Source: JANYLB01 sp963837715
GTDB taxonomy: Bacteria > Actinomycetota > Acidimicrobiia > IMCC26256 > JANYLB01
NCBI GenBank assembly: GCA_963837715.1
Contig: CAWIOF010000004.1
Span: 62,001 to 126,000, forward strand
Reading direction: 5' to 3'
Length of the DNA stretch: 64,000 nucleotides
Shown here piece after piece: positions 42,159 through 51,663 of this stretch. Numbering within the stretch: position 1 is the stretch's first letter; every line of letters begins with the position of its first letter. The notes below the pieces were generated by a model. It searched no databases. It was not told where the DNA came from and saw only the letters and a program-made list of their open reading frames with translations. Both the position numbers and the translations under genes were made by a program.

Positions 42159-42439
42159 TCGTAGAGGAAGAGAACGAACTTCGCGGAGGCGTAGTCGAAC
42201 AGGAAGATGAGGGTGGTCATCACCACGACCGCGATCAGCACGATGATCGTGGAGTTGATGATCTCTTTCTTCGTGGGCCACGCGACCTTGCGCATCTCGC
42301 CGCGTACTTCCATGAAGAACTGACGCGGTCCGGTGCGTTCCTTCGCGTGCTGCTGCGCGGGTTTCGCCTTGCGTTCGGGCGCGCGCGGCTTGTCGCCGCC
42401 TTGCTTCGCCATCATGCGTTTGGTCTGTCGGTTTGTCAC
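42155..42439 (-). CDS. secE: Preprotein translocase subunit SecE
   Basis: 94 residues from GTG 42439, with AAGG seven bases upstream. A Lys/Arg/Ala/Gln-rich cytoplasmic part precedes FFMEVRGEMRKVAWPTKKEIINSTIIVLIAVVVMTTLIFLFDYASAKFV, the conserved amphipathic helix and single membrane span. It clamps SecY. tRNA-Trp lies directly upstream. Confidence 0.95.
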   Translation of the reverse strand: MTNRQTKRMMAKQGGDKPRAPERKAKPAQQHAKERTGPRQFFMEVRGEMRKVAWPTKKEIINSTIIVLIAVVVMTTLIFLFDYASAKFVLFLYE

Positions 42440-42490
42440 CCGAACGCCTTCATGCAGGTGTGGAGATCCAGCCGTGTGGCCGGGTCGGTG

Positions 42491-42563
42491 CAGGGCAGGA
42501 GGGACTCGAACCCCCAACCGCCGGTTTTGGAGACCGGAGCTCTACCAATTGAGCTACTGCCCT
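42491..42563 (-). tRNA. tRNA-Trp (anticodon CCA)
   Basis: A 73-base cloverleaf on the minus strand: acceptor AGGGCAG/CTGCCCT, D-arm AGCTCAATTGGTAGAGCT, anticodon loop CTCCAAA with anticodon CCA, T-arm GGGGGTTCGAGTCCCTC. The 3' CCA is not encoded. tRNA-Trp before secE is a conserved location. Confidence 0.97.
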
Positions 42564-42585
42564 CCGGGGGTCCGGACGCGACAGA

Positions 42586-42939
42586 TTAGCCCACGCTCCC
42601 GGCGAGGCTCATGCGGCGGCGAACCAGGACCACCGCGGTGGCCGCCGCGCCGGCCGCGAACCCACCCATGGCACCGGCGTAGGCGATCCGTTTCCCGGTG
42701 ATGATCCGCACCTTCCGGTCGGCGTGGTCGAGGGCCGCGAGGGTCTCGGCGAGGAGGCCGGGGGCGGGCTCGATCCGGCGGTCGCGGAGCAGTTGGAGGG
42801 TGCGCAGCAGGCGGCGGTAGCGGGCCAGCTCGGCCTGGCTGCGCAGGTCGGACCCGACGAACTCGAGGACCGCCGGCTCGACGCCGGCGGGCTCGTCGAC
42901 GAGCCGGGGGAGCAGGTCGGCGACGTCGTCATACCGCAC
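42586..42939 (-). CDS. Putative anti-sigma factor-like membrane protein
   Basis: 117 residues, start overlapping the sigma gene end by 11 bases. Mostly helical (YRRLLRTLQLLRDRRIEPAPGLLAETLAALDHADRKVRII), then one membrane span RIAYAGAMGGFAAGAAATAVVLV ending in a basic RRR. The arrangement, a small soluble N-domain plus one span next to an ECF sigma factor, suggests an anti-sigma factor, but the zinc-binding HxxxCxxC motif of ZAS proteins is absent. Function is inferred from context. Confidence 0.55.
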   Translation of the reverse strand: MRYDDVADLLPRLVDEPAGVEPAVLEFVGSDLRSQAELARYRRLLRTLQLLRDRRIEPAPGLLAETLAALDHADRKVRIITGKRIAYAGAMGGFAAGAAATAVVLVRRRMSLAGSVG

Positions 42940-43534
42940 GGGCCGACCTCGCCATCGTGTCGTCGAGCTGTTCCCGGAGCTGCTTGCGGCCCCGGTGGAG
43001 CCGGACCTTCGCCGCAGTGACCGAGATCCCCAGCTCCTCGGCGATCGCTTCGTGCGGGAGCCCGTAGACGTCTTTCAGCACCACCACCGCCCTGAGCTTG
43101 GGTGCGAGGGAGTCGAGGGCGACGGCGACGATCGCGAGGTCGGCGGCCGACTCGGCCGCTTCCTCGGGCCGGGTCTCGAGCCGGTGGTCCTCGAGGTCGT
43201 GGAGGTCGTCGAGGCGTTCGGTCCGGAGCCGACGTCGGCGCTGCACCGCGGTCGACGCGGTGTTGGCCGTGATCCGGTAGAGCCAGGTCGTGAACTGGGC
43301 GTCGCCCCGGAACCGTCCGATGCCCTTCCAGGCCCGGAGGTAGGTCTCCTGCACCACGTCGCGTGCGTCCTCCTCGTTCGCCGTCAGGCGCAACGCGAGG
43401 GTGTAGGTGTCGAGGTACGTCCGGCGGACGAGCTCCTCGAACGCCTGCCGATCGCCGGCCTTGGCGGCGACTTCCTGACGGTCGAATCCGCTCCGCCGCC
43501 TCGACCGCTCACCCGCGAGCACACCATTCGTCAT
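42929..43534 (-). CDS. ECF-family RNA polymerase sigma factor
   Basis: 201 residues. Region 2: RQAFEELVRRTYLDTYTLALRLTANEEDARDVVQETYLRAWKGIGRFRGDAQFTTWLYRITANTA. Region 4: DSLAPKLRAVVVLKDVYGLPHEAIAEELGISVTAAKVRLHRGRKQLREQL. No region 3, so ECF type. The first 20 codons come from dispersed repeat copy C (GERSRRRSGFDRQ), so the start (ATG 43534) was apparently captured from the repeat. The overlap with the next gene implies joint control. The pair splits rpmG from tRNA-Trp/secE. Confidence 0.9.
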   Translation of the reverse strand: MTNGVLAGERSRRRSGFDRQEVAAKAGDRQAFEELVRRTYLDTYTLALRLTANEEDARDVVQETYLRAWKGIGRFRGDAQFTTWLYRITANTASTAVQRRRRLRTERLDDLHDLEDHRLETRPEEAAESAADLAIVAVALDSLAPKLRAVVVLKDVYGLPHEAIAEELGISVTAAKVRLHRGRKQLREQLDDTMARSARAV

Positions 43535-43560
43535 GACCGGCGGCTCCGCTGCTTCTCCTA
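43477..43560 (-). repeat. Dispersed ~80-bp repeat, copy C (overlaps the sigma factor start)
   Basis: Reading on the minus strand it begins at the rpmG stop codon (TAG followed by GAGAAG), with left arm GCGGAGCCGCCGGTC and a more diverged right arm GGTCGAGGCGGCGGAGCGG. The right arm is inside the ORF of the ECF sigma factor and contributes its N-terminal residues. Confidence 0.7.
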
Positions 43561-43719
43561 ACGAGTCTCCTTGTGGAGGGTGTGGCGGCGGTCGAAGCGG
43601 CAGTACTTCTTCATCTCGATCCGCTCGCGGTCGTTCACCTTGTTCTTCTTGGTGATGTAGTTCCGGCGCTTGCAGTCTTCGCAGGCCAGGGTCACCTTGA
43701 TCCGCTTGTCACTTGCCAT
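43558..43719 (-). CDS. rpmG: 50S ribosomal protein L33
   Basis: 53 residues, ATG 43719: MASDKRIKVTLACEDCKRRNY, KKNKVNDRERIEMKKYCRFDRRHTLHKETR. The first CxxC pair is present but the second is reduced to one Cys (YCRFD instead of YCPRC), so zinc binding is probably lost. It lies just after tuf copy 2. Confidence 0.95.
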   Translation of the reverse strand: MASDKRIKVTLACEDCKRRNYITKKNKVNDRERIEMKKYCRFDRRHTLHKETR

Positions 43720-43748
43720 CGTCGCGTTCCTGTCTCGTCGAGTTCGTG

Positions 43749-44936
43749 TTACTTGAGGATCTTGGTGACGCGGCCGGCGCCCACGGTGCGGCCACCCTCA
43801 CGGATCGCGAACCGCAGACCTTCTTCCATCGCGATCGGCTTCCCCAACTGGACGACCATCTCGGTGTTGTCGCCCGGCATCACCATCTCCGTACCCTCCG
43901 GAAGGACCACCGTGCCGGTCACGTCCGTCGTCCGGAAATAGAACTGCGGGTGATAGTTCGCGAAGAACGGAGTATGGCGACCACCCTCCTCCTTCGTCAA
44001 CACATACACCTGCGCCTCGAAATCAGTGTGCGGCGTGATCGACCCCGGCTTCGCCAGCACCTGCCCGCGCTCCACATCTTCCTTCTTCGTCCCCCGCAAC
44101 AACGCACCGATGTTGTCGCCCGCGCGGCCCTCATCCAACAACTTGCGGAACATCTCCACACCCGTACACGTCGTCTTCGTCGTATCCCGCAACCCGACGA
44201 TCTCGACCTCTTCACCCGTCTTCACGATGCCCTGCTCGACCTTGCCGGTCACGACCGTCCCACGACCCGTGATCGTGAACACATCCTCGATCGGCATCAA
44301 GAACGGCTTCTCCAACTCCCGCACCGGCTCCGGGATGAACTCATCCACCGCATCCATCAACGCCACCACACCCGCAGCCGCATCCGCGTCGCCCTCGAGC
44401 GCCTTCAACGCAGACACCCGCACGATCGGCGTGTCATCACCAGGGAACTCGTACTCGTTCAACAACTCACGAACCTCGAGCTCAACCAGTTCGAGGAGCT
44501 CTTCGTCGTCGACCTGATCCACCTTGTTCAACGCCACCACAATCGACGGCACACCCACCTGACGGGCAAGGAGCACATGCTCACGCGTCTGCGGCATCGG
44601 CCCATCCGTCGCCGCCACCACCAAGATCGCGCCATCCACCTGCGCGGCACCCGTGATCATGTTCTTGATGTAGTCAGCATGCCCCGGCATGTCCACATGC
44701 GCGTAATGCCGGTTCGCGGTCTCATACTCAACATGAGAGATGTTGATCGTGATCCCCCGCGCCTTCTCCTCCGGCGCCTTGTCGATCTGATCGAACGCAG
44801 TCGCCGTCACATTCGAATCACGATCCGCCAACACCCGCGTGATCGCAGCCGTCAACGTCGTCTTCCCATGATCGATGTGACCCATCGTCCCGATGTTCAA
44901 ATGCGGCTTGTTCCGCTCGAACTTCGCCTTCGCCAT
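43749..44936 (-). CDS. tuf: Elongation factor Tu, copy 2
   Basis: 395 residues, identical in protein to copy 1 (24870-26057), with about four base differences by eye. Same motifs (GHIDHGKTT, DMPGHADYI, NKVD) and the same atypical G/T-ending codons. It lies between a tRNA cluster and rpmG-secE-nusG, like E. coli tufB. Near-identity over the whole gene suggests gene conversion or recent duplication. Confidence 0.98.
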   Translation of the reverse strand: MAKAKFERNKPHLNIGTMGHIDHGKTTLTAAITRVLADRDSNVTATAFDQIDKAPEEKARGITINISHVEYETANRHYAHVDMPGHADYIKNMITGAAQVDGAILVVAATDGPMPQTREHVLLARQVGVPSIVVALNKVDQVDDEELLELVELEVRELLNEYEFPGDDTPIVRVSALKALEGDADAAAGVVALMDAVDEFIPEPVRELEKPFLMPIEDVFTITGRGTVVTGKVEQGIVKTGEEVEIVGLRDTTKTTCTGVEMFRKLLDEGRAGDNIGALLRGTKKEDVERGQVLAKPGSITPHTDFEAQVYVLTKEEGGRHTPFFANYHPQFYFRTTDVTGTVVLPEGTEMVMPGDNTEMVVQLGKPIAMEEGLRFAIREGGRTVGAGRVTKILK

Positions 44937-44999
44937 CTCAGATCGCTCCGTTCACTGCGTTCGCTGCGTGCTTCAGGGGGTTGCCTTCGGGGGATTGCG

Positions 45000-45073
45000 T
45001 AGCGGGGGCGGGACTCGAACCCGCGACAACACGATTATGAGCCGTGTGCTCTAACCAACTGAGCTACCCCGCC
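45000..45073 (-). tRNA. tRNA-Met (anticodon CAT)
   Basis: 74-base cloverleaf on the minus strand: acceptor GGCGGGG/CCCCGCT, D-arm GCTCAGTTGGTTAGAGC, anticodon loop CTCATAA with anticodon CAT, T-arm GCGGGTTCGAGTCCCGC. The sequence resembles elongator tRNA-Met; a lysidine-modified tRNA-Ile2 is less likely. CCA is not encoded. Confidence 0.93.
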
Positions 45074-45106
45074 GGGTCGCGGGTGTCGAGACGACGCCCG
45101 CGGCGG

Positions 45107-45179
45107 AGCCCCCTTACGGAATCGAACCGTAGACCTTTTCCTTACCATGGAAACGCTCTGCCGACTGAGCTAAGGGGGC
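45107..45179 (-). tRNA. tRNA-Thr (anticodon GGT)
   Basis: 73-base cloverleaf on the minus strand: acceptor GCCCCCT/AGGGGGC, D-arm GCTCAGTCGGCAGAGC, anticodon stem TTTCC/GGAAA with loop ATGGTAA (anticodon GGT), T-arm CTACGGTTCGATTCCGTAA. CCA is not encoded. It lies 33 bases upstream of tRNA-Met. Confidence 0.95.
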
Positions 45180-45226
45180 GGACCGACCAGGATAGCCGCG
45201 GGGCGAGGTCGACTACCTTCCGGACG

Positions 45227-45736
45227 ATGGGAGTCACGATCAGACCCGCCGAACCGGGCGATGCCGAGGCCACGCGCAGCATCTACAACCCGGAGGTCCT
45301 GGAGTCGACGGTCACGTTCGACCTCCGGCCCCGCAGCCTCGACGAGCAACGGGCCTGGCTCGCGGAGCACTCGGGCGGGCACCTCGCGATCGTCGCGGTC
45401 GAAGCGGATGCCGACGGCGGACCCGGCGAGGTCGTCGGCTTCGGGTCGCTCTCGCCCTACCGCTCCCGGCCGGCGTACTCGACCACCGTCGAGGACTCGG
45501 TCTACGTCCGGCGTGACCGGCAGGGCCACGGCATCGGCCGCGCCCTCCTCGACGAGCTCGTCCACCGGGCGACCGCGCACGGGTTCCACGCCATGATCGC
45601 CCGCATCGTGGGCGACCACGAGGCCTCGATCGCCCTCCACCGGGCGTGTGGCTTCGAGACCATCGGGACCGAACGTGAGGTCGGACGGAAGTTCAACCGC
45701 TGGCTCGATGTCGTCTTGATGCAGCGACTGCTCTGA
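45227..45736 (+). CDS. GNAT N-acetyltransferase, phosphinothricin/methionine-sulfoximine type
   Basis: 169 residues from ATG 45227. GVTIRPAEPGDAEATRSIYNPEVLES, FGSLSPYRSRPAYSTTVEDSVYV, the acetyl-CoA loop RQGHGIGRALLDELV and IARIVGDHEASIALHRACGFETIGTEREVGRKFNRWLDVV match the Pat/Bar/MddA branch of GNAT. Such enzymes acetylate L-methionine sulfoximine, phosphinothricin or amino acids; the natural substrate here is unknown. It is on the plus strand inside a minus-strand tRNA cluster. Confidence 0.85.
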   Translation: MGVTIRPAEPGDAEATRSIYNPEVLESTVTFDLRPRSLDEQRAWLAEHSGGHLAIVAVEADADGGPGEVVGFGSLSPYRSRPAYSTTVEDSVYVRRDRQGHGIGRALLDELVHRATAHGFHAMIARIVGDHEASIALHRACGFETIGTEREVGRKFNRWLDVVLMQRLL

Positions 45737-45741
45737 GCGAG

Positions 45742-45822
45742 TGGGCCGGGCAGGATTCGAACCTGCGTAGCTTGCGCAACTGGTTTACAGCCAGTCCCCT
45801 TTGGCCACTTGGGTACCGACCC
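45742..45822 (-). tRNA. tRNA-Tyr (anticodon GTA)
   Basis: 81 bases, with the long variable arm of class II tRNAs. Acceptor GGGTCGG/CCGGCCC, anticodon stem ACTGG/CCAGT with loop CTGTAAA (anticodon GTA), T-arm GCAGGTTCGAATCCTGC. CCA is not encoded. A TATCGT hexamer just upstream may be its -10 element. Confidence 0.95.
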
Positions 45823-45894
45823 GCAGGGCCGCGTACGATAGCAGCCGATCTTCGCCAACCGACCCTCCGTCGGGCCGACCCGAGAGGTGCTCCC

Positions 45895-46383
45895 ATGCCC
45901 AGCTTCGACGTCGTCTCCGAGGTCGACATGCAGGAAGTCCGAAACGCCGTCGACCAGGCCGATCGTGAGATCGCGAACCGGTTCGACTTCAAGGGAACCG
46001 ACAGCTCGATCGAGCTGAAGGACAAGGGGATCGAGCTCGAGACCGCCAGCGAGGAGCGGCTCAAGGCCCTCACGCAGGTGCTCGAGGAGAAGTTCGTCAA
46101 GCGCAAGGTGTCGTTGAAGTCGCTCGACTACGGCAAGATCGAGGAGGCCTCGAAGGGGGCCGTGCGCCAGACCGTCGGCCTCGCTGTGGGCATCAACTCC
46201 GACAAGGCCCGCGAGATCGGCAAGTACATCAAGGGCCTCGGGATGAAGGGCGTCCAGCACCAGGTCCAGGGCGAGCAGCTGCGGGTCACCGGCAAGAAGC
46301 GCGACGACCTGCAGGCCGTGATCGCGAAGCTCAAGGAAGAGGACTTCGGCATCCCCCTCCAGTTCGAGAACTTCCGCGACTAG
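45895..46383 (+). CDS. yajQ: YajQ-family nucleotide-binding protein (UPF0234)
   Basis: 162 residues from ATG 45895: MPSFDVVSEVDMQEVRNAVDQADREIANRFDFKGTDSSIEL, LDYGKIEEASKGAVRQTVGLAVGINSDKAREIGKYIKGLGMKGVQHQVQGEQLRVTGKKRDDLQAVIA, full match to YajQ. Members bind tRNA/GTP in vitro, and a Xanthomonas homologue is a cyclic-di-GMP effector. Its stop overlaps the start of repeat copy D. Confidence 0.95.
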   Translation: MPSFDVVSEVDMQEVRNAVDQADREIANRFDFKGTDSSIELKDKGIELETASEERLKALTQVLEEKFVKRKVSLKSLDYGKIEEASKGAVRQTVGLAVGINSDKAREIGKYIKGLGMKGVQHQVQGEQLRVTGKKRDDLQAVIAKLKEEDFGIPLQFENFRD

Positions 46384-46464
46384 GAGAAGGAGCGGAGCCG
46401 GCGGACAGTCGTCGCGGGACTCGAAGTCCCGGGCGGTCGAGCCGGCGCAGCGGATTGGACCATC
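46383..46464 (+). repeat. Dispersed ~80-bp repeat, copy D
   Basis: Left arm GCGGAGCCGGCGGAC (46392-46406), perfect central hairpin CGGGACT/AGTCCCG (46415-46431) and right arm GGTCGAGCCGGCGCAGCGG. It fills the gap between the convergent stops of yajQ and the HAD-type gene and could terminate both. Confidence 0.75.
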
Positions 46465-46467
46465 AGA

Positions 46468-46964
46468 TCAGTCGTAGTAGCCGGAGTGGATGTAGATGGT
46501 CGGGATGCCCTCGCGGCGGAGCATGTCGACGTTGCGGCGATCGTCTTCGATGCCGAGCCTGAGGTCGAAGCCGTGGCTGCGGAGGTCCCAGATGCTCGAT
46601 TGCTTGAACTCCCGGGCCATGTCGTAGTCGCCCCACGGGCGCATGATGAGCAGGTCCCAGCGGATCTCGTAGCGGGTCAGCCACGCCTCGGTGAGGTGAT
46701 GGACCCGCCCCGGACGGGCGGTCAGCAACACGATCCGCAGGGCCGGGTCGAGCAGGTCGAGGAGGACCTTCACCTCTTCGATGACCTCGTCGTCGCCGCA
46801 CGCCTCGAAGAACGACTTCCAGTCGCGGCGCGGGGCTTCGATGTAGTGCTGCCGGTTGACCGCGTCGGAGAGCACGCCGTCGATGTCGACGACCGCGGCC
46901 GGTCCGGGCTCGACCGTGCCGGCGCGCCAGGTCCAGTGATCGGGGGTGACGATCGGGTTCGTGC

Positions 46965-46968
<4 letters not shown>
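46468..46968 (-). CDS. HAD-superfamily (Pnkp-phosphatase-like) protein
   Basis: 166 residues from GTG 46968, overlapping the acs stop (GTGA). AVVDIDGVLSDAVNRQHYI carries the HAD nucleophile motif DxDG; RIVLLTARPGRV is motif II; LGIEDDRRNVDMLRREGIPTIYI holds the Mg-binding acidic motif. The organisation resembles the 3'-phosphatase domain of polynucleotide kinases and phage-type HAD nucleotidases. Substrate unknown. Confidence 0.75.
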
Positions 46969-48927
<1,959 letters not shown>

Positions 48928-48992
48928 GCGTCTCCCCCTGGGTCGCGGCTGCGGGTCTCCGGGCGCAGCGGATCACGATACCGCCGGTCGGG

Positions 48993-50138
48993 TCAGAGGT
49001 CTCTCGTGAGGACGGTGACGGTGTGGGCGCCGAGTCCCGACGGCTCGGTGAGGGCGACAGCCTCGGTCACCCGGCTCCGGCCGGCGATGGCCTCGAGGTC
49101 GCCGAGGTGGGCTCTGGCTTCCCACTCGCGTCGCCCCGCCTCGACCAGGTCGTCGATGCCGAGCTCGGCGAGCCACGCGGCCTGGGTCGTCTCGCGGGCG
49201 ACGGTGAAGCCGGCCCGACGGGCCGCCCGATGCAGCGACTCGGTGACGATGTCGGTGGTGATGTCCTGCGTGCCCGGCGCCTCGAGCGGATCGTCGCCCC
49301 GTCTGTGCGCCCGGTAGGTGCGCAACCACCCGGTGCGGCCCCTCGCCGCGACCTCCGCGGCTGGAGCGGTGTAGTCGATCACGACGACGACCCCGCGGTG
49401 CAGCGCCGAGGCGCACGCCACGAGCCAGTCGTCGATCCCTCGTTGCAGCGGGAGCCGGCTCCCGACGGGTGCGTCGAACGAAGGATCCACGGAAGCGTCG
49501 GCCGGGATCGGGACCTCGACGAACCGTTCGCCGTCGAGACCGACCCGGATCTCCAGCCACCCCGAGTCGGTCCGCTCGATCACGTCGAACGGGAGGTTGT
49601 CGAGCAGCTCGTTCGCCAGGATCACCCCTTCGAAGCCGAGCGCAGGCAGGTCGTCGAGCGCGGTGACGATCGGACCCACCCCGCCGACGGGCTCAGGATC
49701 GTCTTCGCCGTCGGACGACGCGAAGTACGGGCCGAGCGCGTCTTCCCATGGTTCGACGGTCAGCCGGTCACGCTGCTCGGCCCGCAAGGTGACCGACTTC
49801 TCGACCATCACGTAGCGCAGCGCGGGCGCACACTCGGGGTTCGCGCGGAGCACGTCGCCGGCCAGACGACCGCGTCCGGCACCACCTTCGACCACGATGA
49901 ACGGATCGGGTGAGCCGAGCTCGACGAACCACCCGTCGAGCGCCCGGGCCACGAGCGCACCGAACAGCGGTCCGATCTCGGGGCTGGTCACGAAGTCTGA
50001 CCCGGCCCGACCCGCGCCACCGTGGAGGAAGAACTCGTCGAGCGCGGCGCCGACGAACACCGAGTACGGCACCGGCCCCTCCCGGTGGATCCTCTTCATC
50101 ACACTGGTCGGATCCGTTGCGCCGGCTCGATCGCTCAC
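48993..50138 (-). CDS. MidA/NDUFAF7-family SAM-dependent methyltransferase
   Basis: 381 residues from GTG 50138; GTG 50102 or ATG 50099 are alternatives because the first 12 codons lie in repeat copy E. GSDFVTSPEIGPLFGALVARAL, VVEGGAGRGRLAGDVL (AdoMet loop), VILANELLDNLPFDVIE and VVVIDYTAPAAE match the family. The mitochondrial member NDUFAF7 methylates an arginine of NDUFS2 (the NuoD homologue) and is needed for complex I assembly. Here the gene follows the nuo operon directly, so NuoD is a reasonable target; this is inference. Confidence 0.85.
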   Translation of the reverse strand: MSDRAGATDPTSVMKRIHREGPVPYSVFVGAALDEFFLHGGAGRAGSDFVTSPEIGPLFGALVARALDGWFVELGSPDPFIVVEGGAGRGRLAGDVLRANPECAPALRYVMVEKSVTLRAEQRDRLTVEPWEDALGPYFASSDGEDDPEPVGGVGPIVTALDDLPALGFEGVILANELLDNLPFDVIERTDSGWLEIRVGLDGERFVEVPIPADASVDPSFDAPVGSRLPLQRGIDDWLVACASALHRGVVVVIDYTAPAAEVAARGRTGWLRTYRAHRRGDDPLEAPGTQDITTDIVTESLHRAARRAGFTVARETTQAAWLAELGIDDLVEAGRREWEARAHLGDLEAIAGRSRVTEAVALTEPSGLGAHTVTVLTRDL

Positions 50139-50185
50139 CGATTCACCGCCCGTGCTCGACGTCCGCCGGCTCCACTGCTCCTCCT
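50103..50185 (-). repeat. Dispersed ~80-bp repeat, copy E (overlaps the MidA-family start)
   Basis: Left arm GTGGAGCCGGCGGAC starts about 30 bases after the nuoN stop; right arm GATCGAGCCGGCGCAACGG encodes the first residues (SDRAGATDPTS) of the methyltransferase. Order and spacing match copies A-D, with slightly more divergence. Confidence 0.7.
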
Positions 50186-50201
50186 GCGACGACTCCCGGT
50201 C

Positions 50202-51659
50202 CTAGAACCGCGCGAGTTCCCCGAGGCGGCCGAAGAGCTGGGGGTAGATCCCGATCACCACGACGGTCGCGGCGCACAACGAGATGGCCACGCCGAGCGC
50301 AGCCGGGATCTCGACCGTCCGCGTCCCTTCGATCGCCGGCTCCTTGAACCACATCTGGCGGGCGACGGCGGCGTAGTAGAAGAACGCGATCACCGAGTTC
50401 ACCGCCGCAATCACGCCGAGCACGATCGCCCACGGCGTTCCTGCGTCGAGCACGGCCCGGAAGAGCATGAACTTGGCGTACCACCCCGCCAGCGGGGGCA
50501 CCCCGGCGAGCGAGAACAGGAAGATCGACATGAGGATCGCGAGCACCGGCGCGAACTGGCCGAGGCCGGCGTAGCTCGAGATCTCGGCCGAGCGGGTACG
50601 GCGCGACACCGCGATCACGACCGCGAACGCGCCGAGGTTCATCGCTGCGTAGATGAGGAGGTAGCTGACGACTGCCTCGAGCGCGGCGGCGGGGGCCTCC
50701 TGGGCCACCGCGAGCGGCACGAGGATGAAGCCGCCCTGCGCGATCGACGAGTAGGCCAGCATCCGCACGATGTTGGTCTGGCGGAGCGCAACGAGGTTCC
50801 CGACCGTCATCGACAGCGCGGCGAGCACCCACATGACCGGCTGCCACGAGTCGACGCTCGGGAAGAACCCCACGAAGATGATGGTGAGCAGGGCGACGAA
50901 GCCGCCGGCCTTCGACGACACCGACAGGAACGCGGTGACGGGCGTGGGTGCACCCTCATAGGTGTCGGGGGCCCAGAAGTGGAAGGGAACCGCGCTGATC
51001 TTGAACGCGAACCCGACGAGTGTGAGGAAGATCGCAACGACGAACAGCGGCGCGACGTCGGGGGTGGTGCGGGCGAAGTCGGCGATGTCGGTGAGCAGCG
51101 TCGATCCGCTGAACCCGAAGATGAACGACATGCCGTACAACATGATCGCCGACGAGATCACGCCGATCAGGTAGTACTTGATCGATGCCTCGTTCGACTT
51201 GGTGTCGTGCTTGCGCCAGCCGGCCAGCACGAACGTGGGGATCGAGATCGCCTCGAGCGCCACGAAGATCGTGATGAGGTCGCGGGCCGACGCCATGACG
51301 ATCATCCCGAGCACCGAGGTGAGCATCAAGAAGTAGAACTCGCCCTGGTAGTAGTCGCCCTCGCCGATGTAGTCGACCGAGAGCAGCAGGGTGATGTAGG
51401 CGGCCACGAGGAAGAGCGCCTTGAACGTGAGCGCGTAGGGGTCGACGACATACGCGCCCCCGAACATCACGCGGTCGGTCCCGTCGATTGCCAGGGTGAT
51501 GACCGGGATGAGCGCAGCCAGCACGCCGATCGTCGCGATGCGCGGCGTCTGCCACCGCTCGCGATCCTGGAAGAGCAGATCGGCGATGAGGACGACGACG
51601 ATCGTCGCCGAGAGGATGATCTCCGGCGCGAGCGCGTGGAAGTCGAAGTTCGGCGTCAC
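50202..51659 (-). CDS. nuoN: NADH-quinone oxidoreductase subunit N
   Basis: 485 residues from GTG 51659, with about 14 membrane segments. The proton-antiporter core is clear: LTIFVALEAISIPTFVLAGW, KYYLIGVISSAIMLYG, AVPFHFWAPDTYEGAPTPVTAFLSVSSKAGGF and LAYSSIAQGGF, with the key Lys residues. NuoN is the membrane-arm antiporter-like subunit next to NuoK. Last gene of the operon nuoA-D, H-N; another nuoN-like gene is at 62268-63788. Confidence 0.95.
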   Translation of the reverse strand: MTPNFDFHALAPEIILSATIVVVLIADLLFQDRERWQTPRIATIGVLAALIPVITLAIDGTDRVMFGGAYVVDPYALTFKALFLVAAYITLLLSVDYIGEGDYYQGEFYFLMLTSVLGMIVMASARDLITIFVALEAISIPTFVLAGWRKHDTKSNEASIKYYLIGVISSAIMLYGMSFIFGFSGSTLLTDIADFARTTPDVAPLFVVAIFLTLVGFAFKISAVPFHFWAPDTYEGAPTPVTAFLSVSSKAGGFVALLTIIFVGFFPSVDSWQPVMWVLAALSMTVGNLVALRQTNIVRMLAYSSIAQGGFILVPLAVAQEAPAAALEAVVSYLLIYAAMNLGAFAVVIAVSRRTRSAEISSYAGLGQFAPVLAILMSIFLFSLAGVPPLAGWYAKFMLFRAVLDAGTPWAIVLGVIAAVNSVIAFFYYAAVARQMWFKEPAIEGTRTVEIPAALGVAISLCAATVVVIGIYPQLFGRLGELARF

Positions 51660-51663
51660 GTGC

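Noticed and set aside
45000..45822. tRNA cluster as an integration site with a mobile element
   Set aside because: No integrase, direct repeat of a tRNA end or foreign-looking block is present; the GNAT gene between the tRNAs is the only insertion.
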